A stretch of DNA of 55,134 nt from a virus: positions 1 through 55,134 of IMG/VR virus record IMGVR_UViG_3300032294_001470; one strand, 5' to 3'. A program made the position numbers and the translations under genes. This document shows, piece by piece, positions 47,403-54,520 of the stretch. Below the pieces are notes generated by a model that was not told the origin of the DNA, ran no database searches, and worked only from the letters and a program-made list of their open reading frames with translations. The first letter of the stretch is position 1. Every line of letters starts with the position of its first letter.

Positions 47403-47848
47403 ATTTTTAAATATGCGGTATTTCGGTTAATTTCTCTTTCAACATCTCTGGCTTTGATTGATTCTCTCTTATCATGAGTCTTTTTACCTCTTGCTAACGC
47501 GATTTCGACCTTAATTAACCCCTTTTCATTCAAAAAAACTCGATATGGGACAATTGTAAGTCCCTTAATCAATTCTTTTTGTAATTTAGTCAATTCTCTC
47601 CTTTTTAAGAGGATTTTTCGGTCTTGGGTTGATTTATGGGTGTAATTTGTTGGTATTTCCGTGATATTAGCATTTCTTAAGTATAATTCACCATTAATAA
47701 AAGTACAAAAAGATTCTGATAACGATATTTTTCCATCTCGAATTGATTTAACTTCGGAACCCATTAATACAATACCGCCAATTTCAGTTCGAATGAACTC
47801 GTATTCAAACTTCGCTTTTTTATTTACAATATTAACTTGATTTTTCAT
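47399..47848 (-). CDS. smpB: SmpB, SsrA-binding protein
   Basis: The 149-residue product matches SmpB in length and sequence: NKKAKFEYEF, GIVLMGSEVKSIR, the FCTFINGELYLRNANI strand, and LKRRELTKLQK. The C-terminal tail RGKKTHDKRESIKARDVERE normally enters the ribosomal mRNA channel. SmpB brings tmRNA to stalled ribosomes. A phage-borne copy is unusual. A tmRNA-like RNA lies at 241-362 in this window. It has its own TATATTTG box 4 nt before ATG. Confidence 0.95.
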   Translation of the reverse strand: MKNQVNIVNKKAKFEYEFIRTEIGGIVLMGSEVKSIRDGKISLSESFCTFINGELYLRNANITEIPTNYTHKSTQDRKILLKRRELTKLQKELIKGLTIVPYRVFLNEKGLIKVEIALARGKKTHDKRESIKARDVEREINRNTAYLKI

Positions 47849-47852
47849 AAGG

Positions 47853-47860
47853 CAAATATA
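47853..47860 (-). promoter_or_regulatory. -7 box 4 nt before the ATG (leaderless candidate)
   Basis: TATATTTG, CCTT, then the SmpB ATG at 47848. Confidence 0.65.
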
Positions 47861-47863
47861 ATA

Positions 47864-47892
47864 AAAAAACCCTCAATAGTGAGGGTTTTTTT
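47864..47892 (-). terminator. Intrinsic terminator
   Basis: AACCCTCA..TGAGGGTT stem with an A-run on one side and a T-run on the other, after the gene at 47897 and before the smpB promoter. Confidence 0.8.
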
Positions 47893-47896
47893 TATA

Positions 47897-48445
47897 TTAT
47901 GCTATTTGTGTATCTATAGGACCAGGTTTTGGTGTTGCACCGGCCAAATAACCATCAGCTACTTTAGCTAATAATTGTCCGGTTCCCCATTTTTTCAAAC
48001 CCTCCATTCTCGATAATTCATAAAGACCGACATCATTTTTTAACCCATTAACAATATCTTGATAATAACTCAATTTTAAAGTATCACAAGTTGCCTTAAT
48101 TCCATCTTCGATTGACTGATAATTCTTAACTTTATGAGTATTATAAATGGTTGCTCCCGGCATATTTTTCGTAGTATTGAACGGATTAAAACTTGCTTTA
48201 CCTCCTTCAGATTGTCTCCAAGCATACATAAAAGACATATTACCCTTAGTTGGTTTAGCCCCAAGACATTTTAACACTTGTTTATAAAATTCATCATCTG
48301 AAGTCGTTTTATTTACAATTTTACTATCAAATTCTTTAGTATCGACAGAATCATTACTTAATTTTTCAGTTGAGGGGGACCCAACCAACAAATTTTTAAG
48401 GATACTAATCAAATCTTGTTCAGTAAGTCTTATTACTCTTTTCAT
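47897..48445 (-). CDS. Leader-bearing putative muralytic enzyme (virion lysozyme-like)
   Basis: The 182-residue product starts MKRVIRLTEQDLISILKNLL, the classic leader, then a Ser/Asp-rich linker. The C-terminal domain (about 55-170) has AWRQSEGGKASFNPFNTT, an N-T-x-x-V-K-N-Y-x-S-I-E-D-G-I block and YYQDIVNGL, as in small phage and actinobacterial lysozyme-like domains; the Glu after RQS may be catalytic. A wall-degrading enzyme carrying the leader supports the view that leader proteins travel in the virion. Confidence 0.7.
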   Translation of the reverse strand: MKRVIRLTEQDLISILKNLLVGSPSTEKLSNDSVDTKEFDSKIVNKTTSDDEFYKQVLKCLGAKPTKGNMSFMYAWRQSEGGKASFNPFNTTKNMPGATIYNTHKVKNYQSIEDGIKATCDTLKLSYYQDIVNGLKNDVGLYELSRMEGLKKWGTGQLLAKVADGYLAGATPKPGPIDTQIA

Positions 48446-48477
48446 ACTTATAAATACTCCAATATTGAGTAAATTAA

Positions 48478-48831
48478 TTAATTTTTAAGAATCACATACT
48501 CTCCACAAACAATTACATCCTGATTATTACTTGTTTTCTTGAAAAAAACACAATTATCTTTAATTTCAAACTGATTTGTTTGATAAATTATATTATTTGA
48601 GGTTTTTATTTCATATCGACCTTTGGGTTGAATTAACGCCACATAACTGATAATTTGATAGGACACAAATATTATAACAATTAAATAAAATAATTTTGGG
48701 TTTCTTGAGAAGAAATTTGTGATACGACTGAAAAAATTCACCATTTTTGACATAAATCTCATATATAATTGTGTGAACTTTTCCAAATTTTTCATTTGGT
48801 CTTCATCAAAATTAAAGTTGTTTCTATTCAT
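48478..48831 (-). CDS. Single-pass membrane protein
   Basis: The 117 residues have a charged N-terminus with phenylalanine-rich amphipathic helices, a transmembrane helix (about 47-65) and a small beta-rich C-terminal domain with two cysteines. Not recognised. Confidence 0.65.
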   Translation of the reverse strand: MNRNNFNFDEDQMKNLEKFTQLYMRFMSKMVNFFSRITNFFSRNPKLFYLIVIIFVSYQIISYVALIQPKGRYEIKTSNNIIYQTNQFEIKDNCVFFKKTSNNQDVIVCGEYVILKN

Positions 48832-48850
48832 ATTTTTGTTTTTTTAAATA

Positions 48851-48878
48851 AAAAACCCACCTTTTTGGGGTGGGGTTC
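48851..48878 (-). terminator. Intrinsic terminator
   Basis: AACCCACC..GGTGGGGTT stem with a T-run on the minus strand, downstream of the gene at 48899-49318. Confidence 0.75.
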
Positions 48879-48898
48879 AAATTTTAAATTTATTTTAA

Positions 48899-49318
48899 TT
48901 AATTATTAAATTGATAACGGTCTTCCCATATTTTTTCATAACAATTATCTTGAGTTTCTTCAAAATTGTTTGGAGTTCCTGATAAATTAATAAATACCAA
49001 ATCAGGATATTGACAAAAATCCACATTAGAAAAATCAATTCCTTCACAATTTTGAAACGAAATAAATTTTGCTTTGCCTTTACTACTTTTTAGGAAGTTT
49101 TTCAAAAGGTGGTTTGCAGTTCTTTTGTCCGCACCTTCAACACGAAGAGCTTCATTAGTCATGTGTTTTATGACATCCATTTGGTCTCTGTTATTTACTA
49201 AATGGTTTACAAACCCTTCAAGTTCATCCATATCATCGTCATTATATTGTTGTTCTTTAATAACTCTTTTAACAATACGAGTTAAATCGGCTTCTGTTAA
49301 TCTAACTATTTTTTTCAT
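48899..49318 (-). CDS. Leader-bearing protein with the archetypal leader (candidate virion protein)
   Basis: The 139 residues begin MKKIVRLTEADLTRIVKRVI and then K-E-Q (IKEQ at 20-23). The mature part is acidic and then mixed alpha/beta with three cysteines. Not recognised. An ATATTTAT motif lies 18 nt upstream. The leader is nearly identical to that at 51984-52262 although the mature parts differ. Confidence 0.75.
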   Translation of the reverse strand: MKKIVRLTEADLTRIVKRVIKEQQYNDDDMDELEGFVNHLVNNRDQMDVIKHMTNEALRVEGADKRTANHLLKNFLKSSKGKAKFISFQNCEGIDFSNVDFCQYPDLVFINLSGTPNNFEETQDNCYEKIWEDRYQFNN

Positions 49319-49336
49319 ATTTATTTTTATTTTATA

Positions 49337-49344
49337 ATAAATAT
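49337..49344 (-). promoter_or_regulatory. ATATTTAT motif (candidate late promoter)
   Basis: Exact octamer upstream of the start at 49318. Confidence 0.45.
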
Positions 49345-49355
49345 CACAGATAATA

Positions 49356-49386
49356 AAAAACCCCCATCCTTGTGAGATGGGGTTTA
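49356..49386 (-). terminator. Intrinsic terminator
   Basis: CCCCATC..GATGGGG stem with a T-run on the minus strand, downstream of the cyclophilin gene. Confidence 0.78.
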
Positions 49387-49389
49387 AGG

Positions 49390-49818
49390 TTATATAACTT
49401 TGATTGAGTGGATTTTGTCTCCTTGTTCGATTTGGTCTACAATATCGATACCTTCAACAACTTTACCGAAACATGTATGGTTTCCGTCCAAGTGTTGTGT
49501 TCCTTGTCTGTTGTGACAGATGAAGAACTGAGAACCACCAGTGTTTCTTCCAGCGTGTGCCATTGATAATACACCTTTATCGTGGAATTGTTTTGGTGCT
49601 GTTACCTCACATTCGATTGTATATCCCGGACCTCCATTACCAACTCCGTTTGGACATCCTCCTTGAGCTACGAACCCGGGAATAACTCTATGGAAATTCA
49701 ACCCATCATAGAATTTTTTTTCAATTAAACTTTTGAAATTTTCGGTTGTGATTGGTGTTTCGTCATATAATTCACAAATCATATCACCTTTGCTTGTAGA
49801 AATTTTTACTTTACTCAT
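49390..49818 (-). CDS. Cyclophilin-type peptidyl-prolyl cis-trans isomerase
   Basis: The 142-residue protein is a compact cyclophilin: STSKGDMICELYDE, NFKSLIEKKFYDGLNFHRVI (H43, catalytic R44), GFVAQGGCPNGVG, GVLSMAHAGRNTGGSQFFI and the late NHTCFGKVVEGIDIV. These enzymes speed proline isomerisation during protein folding. It has no signal peptide, so it acts in the cytoplasm. Cyclophilins are common in hosts and rare in phages. Confidence 0.95.
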   Translation of the reverse strand: MSKVKISTSKGDMICELYDETPITTENFKSLIEKKFYDGLNFHRVIPGFVAQGGCPNGVGNGGPGYTIECEVTAPKQFHDKGVLSMAHAGRNTGGSQFFICHNRQGTQHLDGNHTCFGKVVEGIDIVDQIEQGDKIHSIKVI

Positions 49819-49867
49819 ATATCTTATTTTTTTATAAAATATAAGAAAAATAAAAATAAAATCAAAT

Positions 49868-50119
49868 TTAATATCTACCCGTTAGATAAACATAAATTAC
49901 TTCAGGTATTGTGGTGCAAACTTTTTTATTACCTTTATCATCATAACAATCAATCTCAGGTAAAGTTTTGATATATTTTCTTAATCGTAAAGGCGCGTTA
50001 TTTAACCTATCTACAATATACCATCGATTGTAGAGTTTGTCCGGATTGTATTGTTCATTAATAATTCTTTCAATTAATGATACAAGCTCAGATTCTCTTA
50101 AAGTTATTTTTTTTCCCAT
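49868..50119 (-). CDS. Leader-bearing small protein
   Basis: The 83 residues begin MGKKITLRESELVSLIERII then N-E-Q (INEQ at 20-23). The 60-residue remainder has a basic RLRKYIK helix, two cysteines and a Tyr-rich end. ATATTTAT at 50139-50146 lies 19 nt upstream. Function unknown. Confidence 0.7.
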   Translation of the reverse strand: MGKKITLRESELVSLIERIINEQYNPDKLYNRWYIVDRLNNAPLRLRKYIKTLPEIDCYDDKGNKKVCTTIPEVIYVYLTGRY

Positions 50120-50138
50120 CTCGAAAGATAATTTATCA

Positions 50139-50146
50139 TAAATATT
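50139..50146 (-). promoter_or_regulatory. ATATTTAT motif (candidate late promoter)
   Basis: Exact octamer 19 nt before the start at 50119. Confidence 0.45.
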
Positions 50147-50162
50147 CTGTTATTTCAATTAT

Positions 50163-50606
50163 TTAACCAATATTCAAATTTTCTACTATAACATAACCAA
50201 TTAATCCTTCAATGTAGTTAACAACTTGTTCTTCGGTGCAATCTTCAATTCGTTTCAAAGTAACCTCACCTGGTACAGATGATTCAGGAATAACTTTTAA
50301 ATCTTCAAGAATTTTAAGATTCTTAAGTTCAATTGCATATTTGTCCATTGTATCATCAAAAACAACATTATATCCACCCATTAAAATCTTTCTATGGTTA
50401 TCATAATAATCAGGATGAAGTAATCCTTCTAACGCAGGATACATCGTAATCGTATCTGCACCACCTCTCATCGAATTTCTGTTAATTTGTGCTGAAATTT
50501 CAGTGAATTTCTCCAATAATGTTTTATTCCATTTTAATTGTAATCCAACTTCAGGTTCATTATTTTCTTTCCATCCCATGAAGTCCCATGTAACTATATT
50601 TTCCAT
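50163..50606 (-). CDS. Hypothetical protein, possibly structural
   Basis: The 147-residue soluble product includes ISAQINRNSMRGGADTITMY followed by P-A-L-E and later GGYNVVFDDTMDKYAIEL. The RGGADTI..P-x-L pattern faintly recalls the part of phage major capsid proteins around the axial domain, but the protein is too short for a capsid protein and the likeness may be chance. Confidence 0.65.
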   Translation of the reverse strand: MENIVTWDFMGWKENNEPEVGLQLKWNKTLLEKFTEISAQINRNSMRGGADTITMYPALEGLLHPDYYDNHRKILMGGYNVVFDDTMDKYAIELKNLKILEDLKVIPESSVPGEVTLKRIEDCTEEQVVNYIEGLIGYVIVENLNIG

Positions 50607-50706
50607 AATAATATTTTTTTGAATTAAATATAAACAAAAAATAGTGAATTTACAAGTGGTTATTTGACATTATTCATCATTAGATGTATCTTTAAAGAAA
50701 AAAAAT

Positions 50707-50913
50707 ATGTTATATTTAAATTTTATTTTAACGGTTCTTTGCATAATTCTAATATTATATCCAATTATGATTTTTTATGTCATAAAAAAATATGGTAGCA
50801 AATTTATGGAGAAAATTACGAGTAAGTTTATGCCTAAAATGGGTGGTGGTAATGATATTATGCAATCTATGGATATCCTATCACAAATGTTTAAAAATCC
50901 AAACAAGAGGTAA
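50707..50913 (+). CDS. Small membrane-anchored protein
   Basis: The 68 residues begin with a transmembrane helix (about 3-26) and continue as a basic, Met- and Gly-rich tail (KFMPKMGGGNDIMQ). It is a lone plus-strand gene whose stop abuts that of the convergent gene at 50914. Unknown. Confidence 0.6.
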   Translation: MLYLNFILTVLCIILILYPIMIFYVIKKYGSKFMEKITSKFMPKMGGGNDIMQSMDILSQMFKNPNKR

Positions 50914-51168
50914 TTAAATTACCTCTTTTACCGGATATTTGTGGGAAATTTTAAACCAACCGGTAATAATTTCAAAGAATATTTTCTCAATAAAGGGTTT
51001 CCCGAATCTTTTCCATAGTTCGGTCTTTACAGCGTCAGAGACAAAGATGGTTTCGGTTTTTATATCATATAAAAAAAACTCATTATACCAAGTTTGTTCT
51101 TCCTTGTAATAATGTAAATAAGGGAAACTAAATCTGTCCTCAATAAATTTGATTATTTCTTTTTTCAT
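50914..51168 (-). CDS. Hypothetical small protein
   Basis: The 84-residue product is aromatic-rich, basic and soluble, with no recognised motif. It overlaps the upstream gene by one base (stop/start), so the two are coupled. Confidence 0.65.
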   Translation of the reverse strand: MKKEIIKFIEDRFSFPYLHYYKEEQTWYNEFFLYDIKTETIFVSDAVKTELWKRFGKPFIEKIFFEIITGWFKISHKYPVKEVI

Positions 51169-51443
51169 TACCCAATTCTTTTTGCGTCATCAAATGATTG
51201 TGTGGAAATAAAATCTTCATTAAGTTGTTTAATAACTCTTTCTATAATTTCATAATCCTTAACGCTTTCATTTTCTTCACTTCCGGCTAATTTAATAATT
51301 AAAGAAATCCCTCCGGTTAGCATTTGGGACATCTCCAATAAAGATAGTTTTCGTTGTTCTTTAGGGTAAGTTATTATTACTGAAACATTTTCGTCATTTG
51401 GTTTGACGGACACCGTTAATGATAATTGATTTTCCATATTCAT
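51168..51443 (-). CDS. Hypothetical small protein
   Basis: The 91-residue product has an N-terminal beta part (LSLTVSVKPNDENVSVIITY) and a helical remainder. Not recognised. A TATATTTG box lies at 51479-51486 on the same strand, about 35 nt upstream. Confidence 0.65.
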   Translation of the reverse strand: MNMENQLSLTVSVKPNDENVSVIITYPKEQRKLSLLEMSQMLTGGISLIIKLAGSEENESVKDYEIIERVIKQLNEDFISTQSFDDAKRIG

Positions 51444-51478
51444 TTAAGTTGTAAATTTCGTGGTGTGACCACATAAAC

Positions 51479-51486
51479 CAAATATA
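51479..51486 (-). promoter_or_regulatory. Bacteroidota-type -7 box (TATATTTG)
   Basis: TATATTTGG on the minus strand upstream of the 51443 start. An out-of-frame ATG lies 4 nt after it, opening a short frame beginning MWSHHEIYNL; that frame could be a leaderless peptide or simply 5' UTR. Confidence 0.45.
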
Positions 51487-51518
51487 CGAAAAAAATATAA
51501 ATAGAAAAATAAAATAAA

Positions 51519-51935
51519 TTAGTTAACCAAATACCATTCCAAGATTTCCTCTCCCTCATGAATATCCCGAAGAGCTTTCCCAAACCCATCAACATTTTGT
51601 TTCTCTTTATGAGGATAAGATGAATTACAAAAAGATGATGAATGAAAGAGATAATTAAAACCCTGAAATAGTTTTATTATCTTATAGTCCGGGTCATCAT
51701 TAATAAAATTCATATTGATTAATTTCAACACGGGTTCAGGAATTTCACTCAATCTATTTTTTGGGATATGATAAATTCCGGATTCATACGACCATTTGGG
51801 AAACACATATGTATCTTTAGGTATTTCCATAATGGAAAATACTCCGATACCATGAATGTCCGAAGATTTAAGTTCAGTAAATATGTTTTGTTTTAAGTGA
51901 AAGATTACTTCATCGACCATTATTGAATTTGTCAT
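51519..51935 (-). CDS. SET-domain-like protein
   Basis: ATG at 51935 gives about 138 residues. SSDIHGIGVFSIMEIPKDTY matches the N-terminal SET motif (G-x-G-V-F). The end has F-C-N-S-S, then GFGKALRDIHEGEEILEWYL, as in the C-terminal SET motifs (A-x-R-D-I-x-x-G-E-E-I). The usual N-H-S-C-N-P motif is replaced by F-H-S-S-S-F-C-N-S, so methyltransferase activity is uncertain. SET proteins methylate lysines, including in some large DNA viruses. Unusual in a phage. Confidence 0.72.
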   Translation of the reverse strand: MTNSIMVDEVIFHLKQNIFTELKSSDIHGIGVFSIMEIPKDTYVFPKWSYESGIYHIPKNRLSEIPEPVLKLINMNFINDDPDYKIIKLFQGFNYLFHSSSFCNSSYPHKEKQNVDGFGKALRDIHEGEEILEWYLVN

Positions 51936-51983
51936 ATTCACAATGATAGTAAAAAATGGGTATAAAAAAACCCCCTCACAATA

Positions 51984-52262
51984 TTACATTTCATTATCAA
52001 TAAATGAGAGAACTCTTCCAACCGCACCCCAACTTTCATTATCAACCGCATACCTCAACATTTTTCTAACATATTCCATTTTGTTAACAATGGAACCGGA
52101 TAATTCACCTGATGAATCATCAAGGTCAATATATTCATCATCTTTTAAGTTTTTTTCCAAACTTTTAATGTTATCATAACCATATACTCGGTCATTTTCA
52201 TTTATAACTCGTTTAACAATTCTTGTTAAATCATTCTCTGTTAATTTTACAATTTTTTTCAT
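51984..52262 (-). CDS. Leader-bearing small protein (candidate virion protein)
   Basis: The 92 residues begin MKKIVKLTENDLTRIVKRVI then N-E-N, nearly the same leader as the protein at 48899-49318, with INEN replacing IKEQ. The mature part is acidic and helical. ATATTTAT lies 5 nt upstream. Function unknown. Confidence 0.7.
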   Translation of the reverse strand: MKKIVKLTENDLTRIVKRVINENDRVYGYDNIKSLEKNLKDDEYIDLDDSSGELSGSIVNKMEYVRKMLRYAVDNESWGAVGRVLSFIDNEM

Positions 52263-52267
52263 ATCTT

Positions 52268-52275
52268 ATAAATAT
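52268..52275 (-). promoter_or_regulatory. ATATTTAT motif (candidate late promoter)
   Basis: Exact octamer 5 nt before the ATG at 52262. Confidence 0.45.
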
Positions 52276-52276
52276 A

Positions 52277-52690
52277 TTAAAATCTTCCAGCACCCTTATA
52301 ACTTCTATTATAAGGATGTTCATTTAAATCACTTACTTTCACCCCTTCTCTCTTATTGGATGAATGGACAAATTTATTATTACCAATGTAAATTCCACAA
52401 TGCCATCTTGATGGTGATGTTTTACTATTAAAAAATACTATATCACCTATTTCTAAACTATCTTTGGTTATTCGTTTTGTTTGGTGCCACTGTTTCCAAG
52501 CAACATCGGCCAATTGTTTATTATAAACATCTTTATATAATCGTTTGGTGAATTGAGAGCAATCGATTCCTGATTTAGAACGACCACCTAAACGATAAGG
52601 AGTTCCTTTCCATTCATTGATAAAACTATCCAATGTTGTTTGACCAAAAGAAATATTGGTAACTAAAATTAATATTAAAAATAATTTCAT
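52277..52690 (-). CDS. Secreted NlpC/P60 peptidoglycan endopeptidase
   Basis: The 137-residue protein has a signal peptide (ends NISFGQ, about residue 17) and an NlpC/P60 domain: GGRSKSGIDCSQF with nucleophile C44, GDIVFFNS, W-H97-C-G-I-Y-I-G-N and F-V-H109-S-S. The catalytic Cys and two His are present. Such enzymes cut peptide stems of peptidoglycan. With a signal peptide it acts in the periplasm without a holin, so it may assist lysis together with the GH19 endolysin. ATATTTAT lies upstream. Confidence 0.92.
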   Translation of the reverse strand: MKLFLILILVTNISFGQTTLDSFINEWKGTPYRLGGRSKSGIDCSQFTKRLYKDVYNKQLADVAWKQWHQTKRITKDSLEIGDIVFFNSKTSPSRWHCGIYIGNNKFVHSSNKREGVKVSDLNEHPYNRSYKGAGRF

Positions 52691-52697
52691 CTTAATT

Positions 52698-52705
52698 ATA
52701 AATAT
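52698..52705 (-). promoter_or_regulatory. ATATTTAT motif (candidate late promoter)
   Basis: Exact octamer 7 nt before the start at 52690. Confidence 0.45.
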
Positions 52706-52744
52706 ATTGGGATAAAAAAAATTAAATGGAAATAAAATCGTAAA

Positions 52745-53410
52745 TTAAAATGTGATGTAATTGACAGGTAAATTAAACTTATCTTGAAACCATTGTTTCA
52801 TAACATCCTTCCAATAAATATCAAATAAATCGTTAAATAAAAAATAATCATCAACATCAAGTTCAACCATCGGTGAGTTTTTTCGACTCCAATCATCAGA
52901 AAAATATTCAGGTCTAAAATAGGTAAAAAGTCTTTTACCGGTTTCATCATCAAAATCTATTAACCCCTCAAATTCTTCATCACCATCGTGTGTGATTATA
53001 TCGATACTATTTAAATTATAATGAGAATTTATGTAATTATATATGAAACTATTTAACTTGTCTTGGGAAATTGCATATTCTTTTTTTGATTCGGTAAGTT
53101 TTCCTTTCAAACACATTTTACTATATCTTTGGTATATATTATCTCCAAAAGTATCAACAAAATAATAATATAAAGTATCTTTATCTTTTGAAGTTAATTC
53201 AAATTTATATTCGTCTTCCAACCAATACATAATGTTTTGAACTAACATATCACAGACTTCTGAAACAAATTCGGATGCTGGAGATATATTACACGGATAA
53301 CCAATTTCATAGTCAATAATATTGGTTATCTCTTGGCTAAGAGATATATTTGACAATCTTCTACGAATTTGAGGGGATAAGGTCTCTAATATTTGTTTTT
53401 CACTTCCCAT
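52745..53410 (-). CDS. Hypothetical protein, paralogue of 47040-47402
   Basis: The 221-residue acidic product has an N-terminal helical domain (about 1-110) and a C-terminal 110 residues homologous to the whole of the 120-residue protein at 47040-47402 (ISQDKLNSFIYNYIN..; WFQDKFNLPVNYI). The leader-like segment is therefore internal here, starting near residue 113 after LTESKKEYAI. This suggests a fusion or loss of the upstream half in the other copy. Confidence 0.72.
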   Translation of the reverse strand: MGSEKQILETLSPQIRRRLSNISLSQEITNIIDYEIGYPCNISPASEFVSEVCDMLVQNIMYWLEDEYKFELTSKDKDTLYYYFVDTFGDNIYQRYSKMCLKGKLTESKKEYAISQDKLNSFIYNYINSHYNLNSIDIITHDGDEEFEGLIDFDDETGKRLFTYFRPEYFSDDWSRKNSPMVELDVDDYFLFNDLFDIYWKDVMKQWFQDKFNLPVNYITF

Positions 53411-53414
53411 ATCT

Positions 53415-53422
53415 ATAAATAT
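53415..53422 (-). promoter_or_regulatory. ATATTTAT motif (candidate late promoter)
   Basis: Exact octamer 4 nt before the start at 53410. Confidence 0.45.
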
Positions 53423-53438
53423 CCCATAAACCAGTTGA

Positions 53439-53855
53439 TTACATGGTATTAATTTGGTAGTCTATTGATAACGGAATACCTCCCGTTTTTCGGACTAACA
53501 ATTGTTTTAAATCGAAAACTATCGCATCAAATTCAGTTTTTGGGTTTGGGACCGAACAATTGATGGTTAATTTAATATACAATGATGATGTTACATTATA
53601 TGGTGTTCCATCCATCTTGGTTGGGCTTGAATACATCATTTTAACCTCATCAACTTTAATATTATCAATTACTTCACTATCTATGCAAGTGTCATAACTA
53701 ATCCCATCCGGTAATCTTAAAAAATCGAAAGAGTCACAACCCGCTTTGATATTGTCAAACTCATTGGTTATCATTTCTTGGAATAACTCGGTTTTACTTT
53801 TCCTCTCCTCAAATATTCTTTGGTATTGGGACTCGGTTATTATAATCTTCTTCAT
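53439..53855 (-). CDS. Leader-type protein
   Basis: The 138 residues begin MKKIIITESQYQRIFEERKS, the short leader form without an E-Q site, then a beta-rich domain with two cysteines near 55 (PDGISYDTCIDSE) and a late C in TINCSVPNP. Not recognised. ATATTTAT lies 6 nt upstream. Confidence 0.68.
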   Translation of the reverse strand: MKKIIITESQYQRIFEERKSKTELFQEMITNEFDNIKAGCDSFDFLRLPDGISYDTCIDSEVIDNIKVDEVKMMYSSPTKMDGTPYNVTSSLYIKLTINCSVPNPKTEFDAIVFDLKQLLVRKTGGIPLSIDYQINTM

Positions 53856-53861
53856 ATATCT

Positions 53862-53869
53862 ATAAATAT
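53862..53869 (-). promoter_or_regulatory. ATATTTAT motif (candidate late promoter)
   Basis: Exact octamer 6 nt before the start at 53855. Confidence 0.45.
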
Positions 53870-53885
53870 AAGAAGTTAATTAAAT

Positions 53886-54107
53886 CTACAAAGAAATGAT
53901 GTTCGAGATGGATTCAACCGCAGGATAAAAATATTCACCATATCCGGGAAAAGAAACTTCAAATGAAAGTCTTTCAGAGTTAAATGAAGTTATGATACCT
54001 TGAACTTTATTTTCAGTTAAATGTTTCATCACATCAGTTAAACTATTGTCTTCAAAATTGAACGCAACCATTTGTTCTCCAATATACTCATTAAAATAGA
54101 AATCCAT
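53886..54107 (-). CDS. Hypothetical small protein
   Basis: The 73-residue product is a mix of strands and helices with aromatic residues near the end (FPGYGEYFYPAVES). Not recognised. A TATATTTG box lies 17 nt upstream, so it belongs to the host-type promoter class. Confidence 0.65.
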   Translation of the reverse strand: MDFYFNEYIGEQMVAFNFEDNSLTDVMKHLTENKVQGIITSFNSERLSFEVSFPGYGEYFYPAVESISNIISL

Positions 54108-54124
54108 AAATTATTAATTTTAGG

Positions 54125-54132
54125 CAAATATA
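54125..54132 (-). promoter_or_regulatory. Bacteroidota-type -7 box (TATATTTG)
   Basis: TATATTTGCC on the minus strand, 17 nt before the ATG at 54107. Confidence 0.55.
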
Positions 54133-54144
54133 ATAATTTATTTT

Positions 54145-54402
54145 TTAAAACCTCAAATTATTTACTCGTTTATATTCGTCCAATGATTTTTTCAAATTTA
54201 CAATACATTCTCGATAATCAATCTCATCATTGAGTCCAAACCTCTTATTTTCCTCTTCTTCTTTGAAGAAAACTTTCAAAGATTCTTCGATGGTTGATAA
54301 GATGTCCAAATAAACATATTCCTTATCTCGAGATTTTTTTAATTGATATTTTAATTCAATAATTTCGTCCTCCAATAAGTCAATTTTTTCTGTTAATTCC
54401 AT
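54145..54402 (-). CDS. Coiled-coil protein
   Basis: ATG at 54402 gives 85 residues of charged heptad-like sequence (LTEKIDLLEDEIIELKYQLK), then an acidic helical end. No membrane segment. A short frame (54404-54502) may precede it in the same transcript. Function unknown. Confidence 0.65.
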   Translation of the reverse strand: MELTEKIDLLEDEIIELKYQLKKSRDKEYVYLDILSTIEESLKVFFKEEEENKRFGLNDEIDYRECIVNLKKSLDEYKRVNNLRF

Positions 54403-54403
54403 T

Positions 54404-54502
54404 TTATCCGTTAAATTCTCTATATTTTTCTCTAATATAATCTTCGAAAGCGTCGTCAATGAAATCCATTAATTCATCTCGGTCTATTTCATCCCAACTC
54501 AA
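54404..54502 (-). CDS. Possible 32-residue peptide with TTG start
   Basis: The frame reads SWDEIDRDELMDFIDDAFED and continues to FNG, very acidic and helical. It starts with TTG (or an internal ATG) just after a terminator and ends 1 bp before the next ATG. The position supports it but the size makes it uncertain. Confidence 0.35.
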   Translation of the reverse strand: MSWDEIDRDELMDFIDDAFEDYIREKYREFNG

Positions 54503-54520
54503 ATTTTGTCTATTACCTAA

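Noticed and set aside
50163-50606. Major capsid protein
   Set aside because: The RGGADTI..P segment is only faintly similar and 147 residues is far too short; kept as hypothetical.
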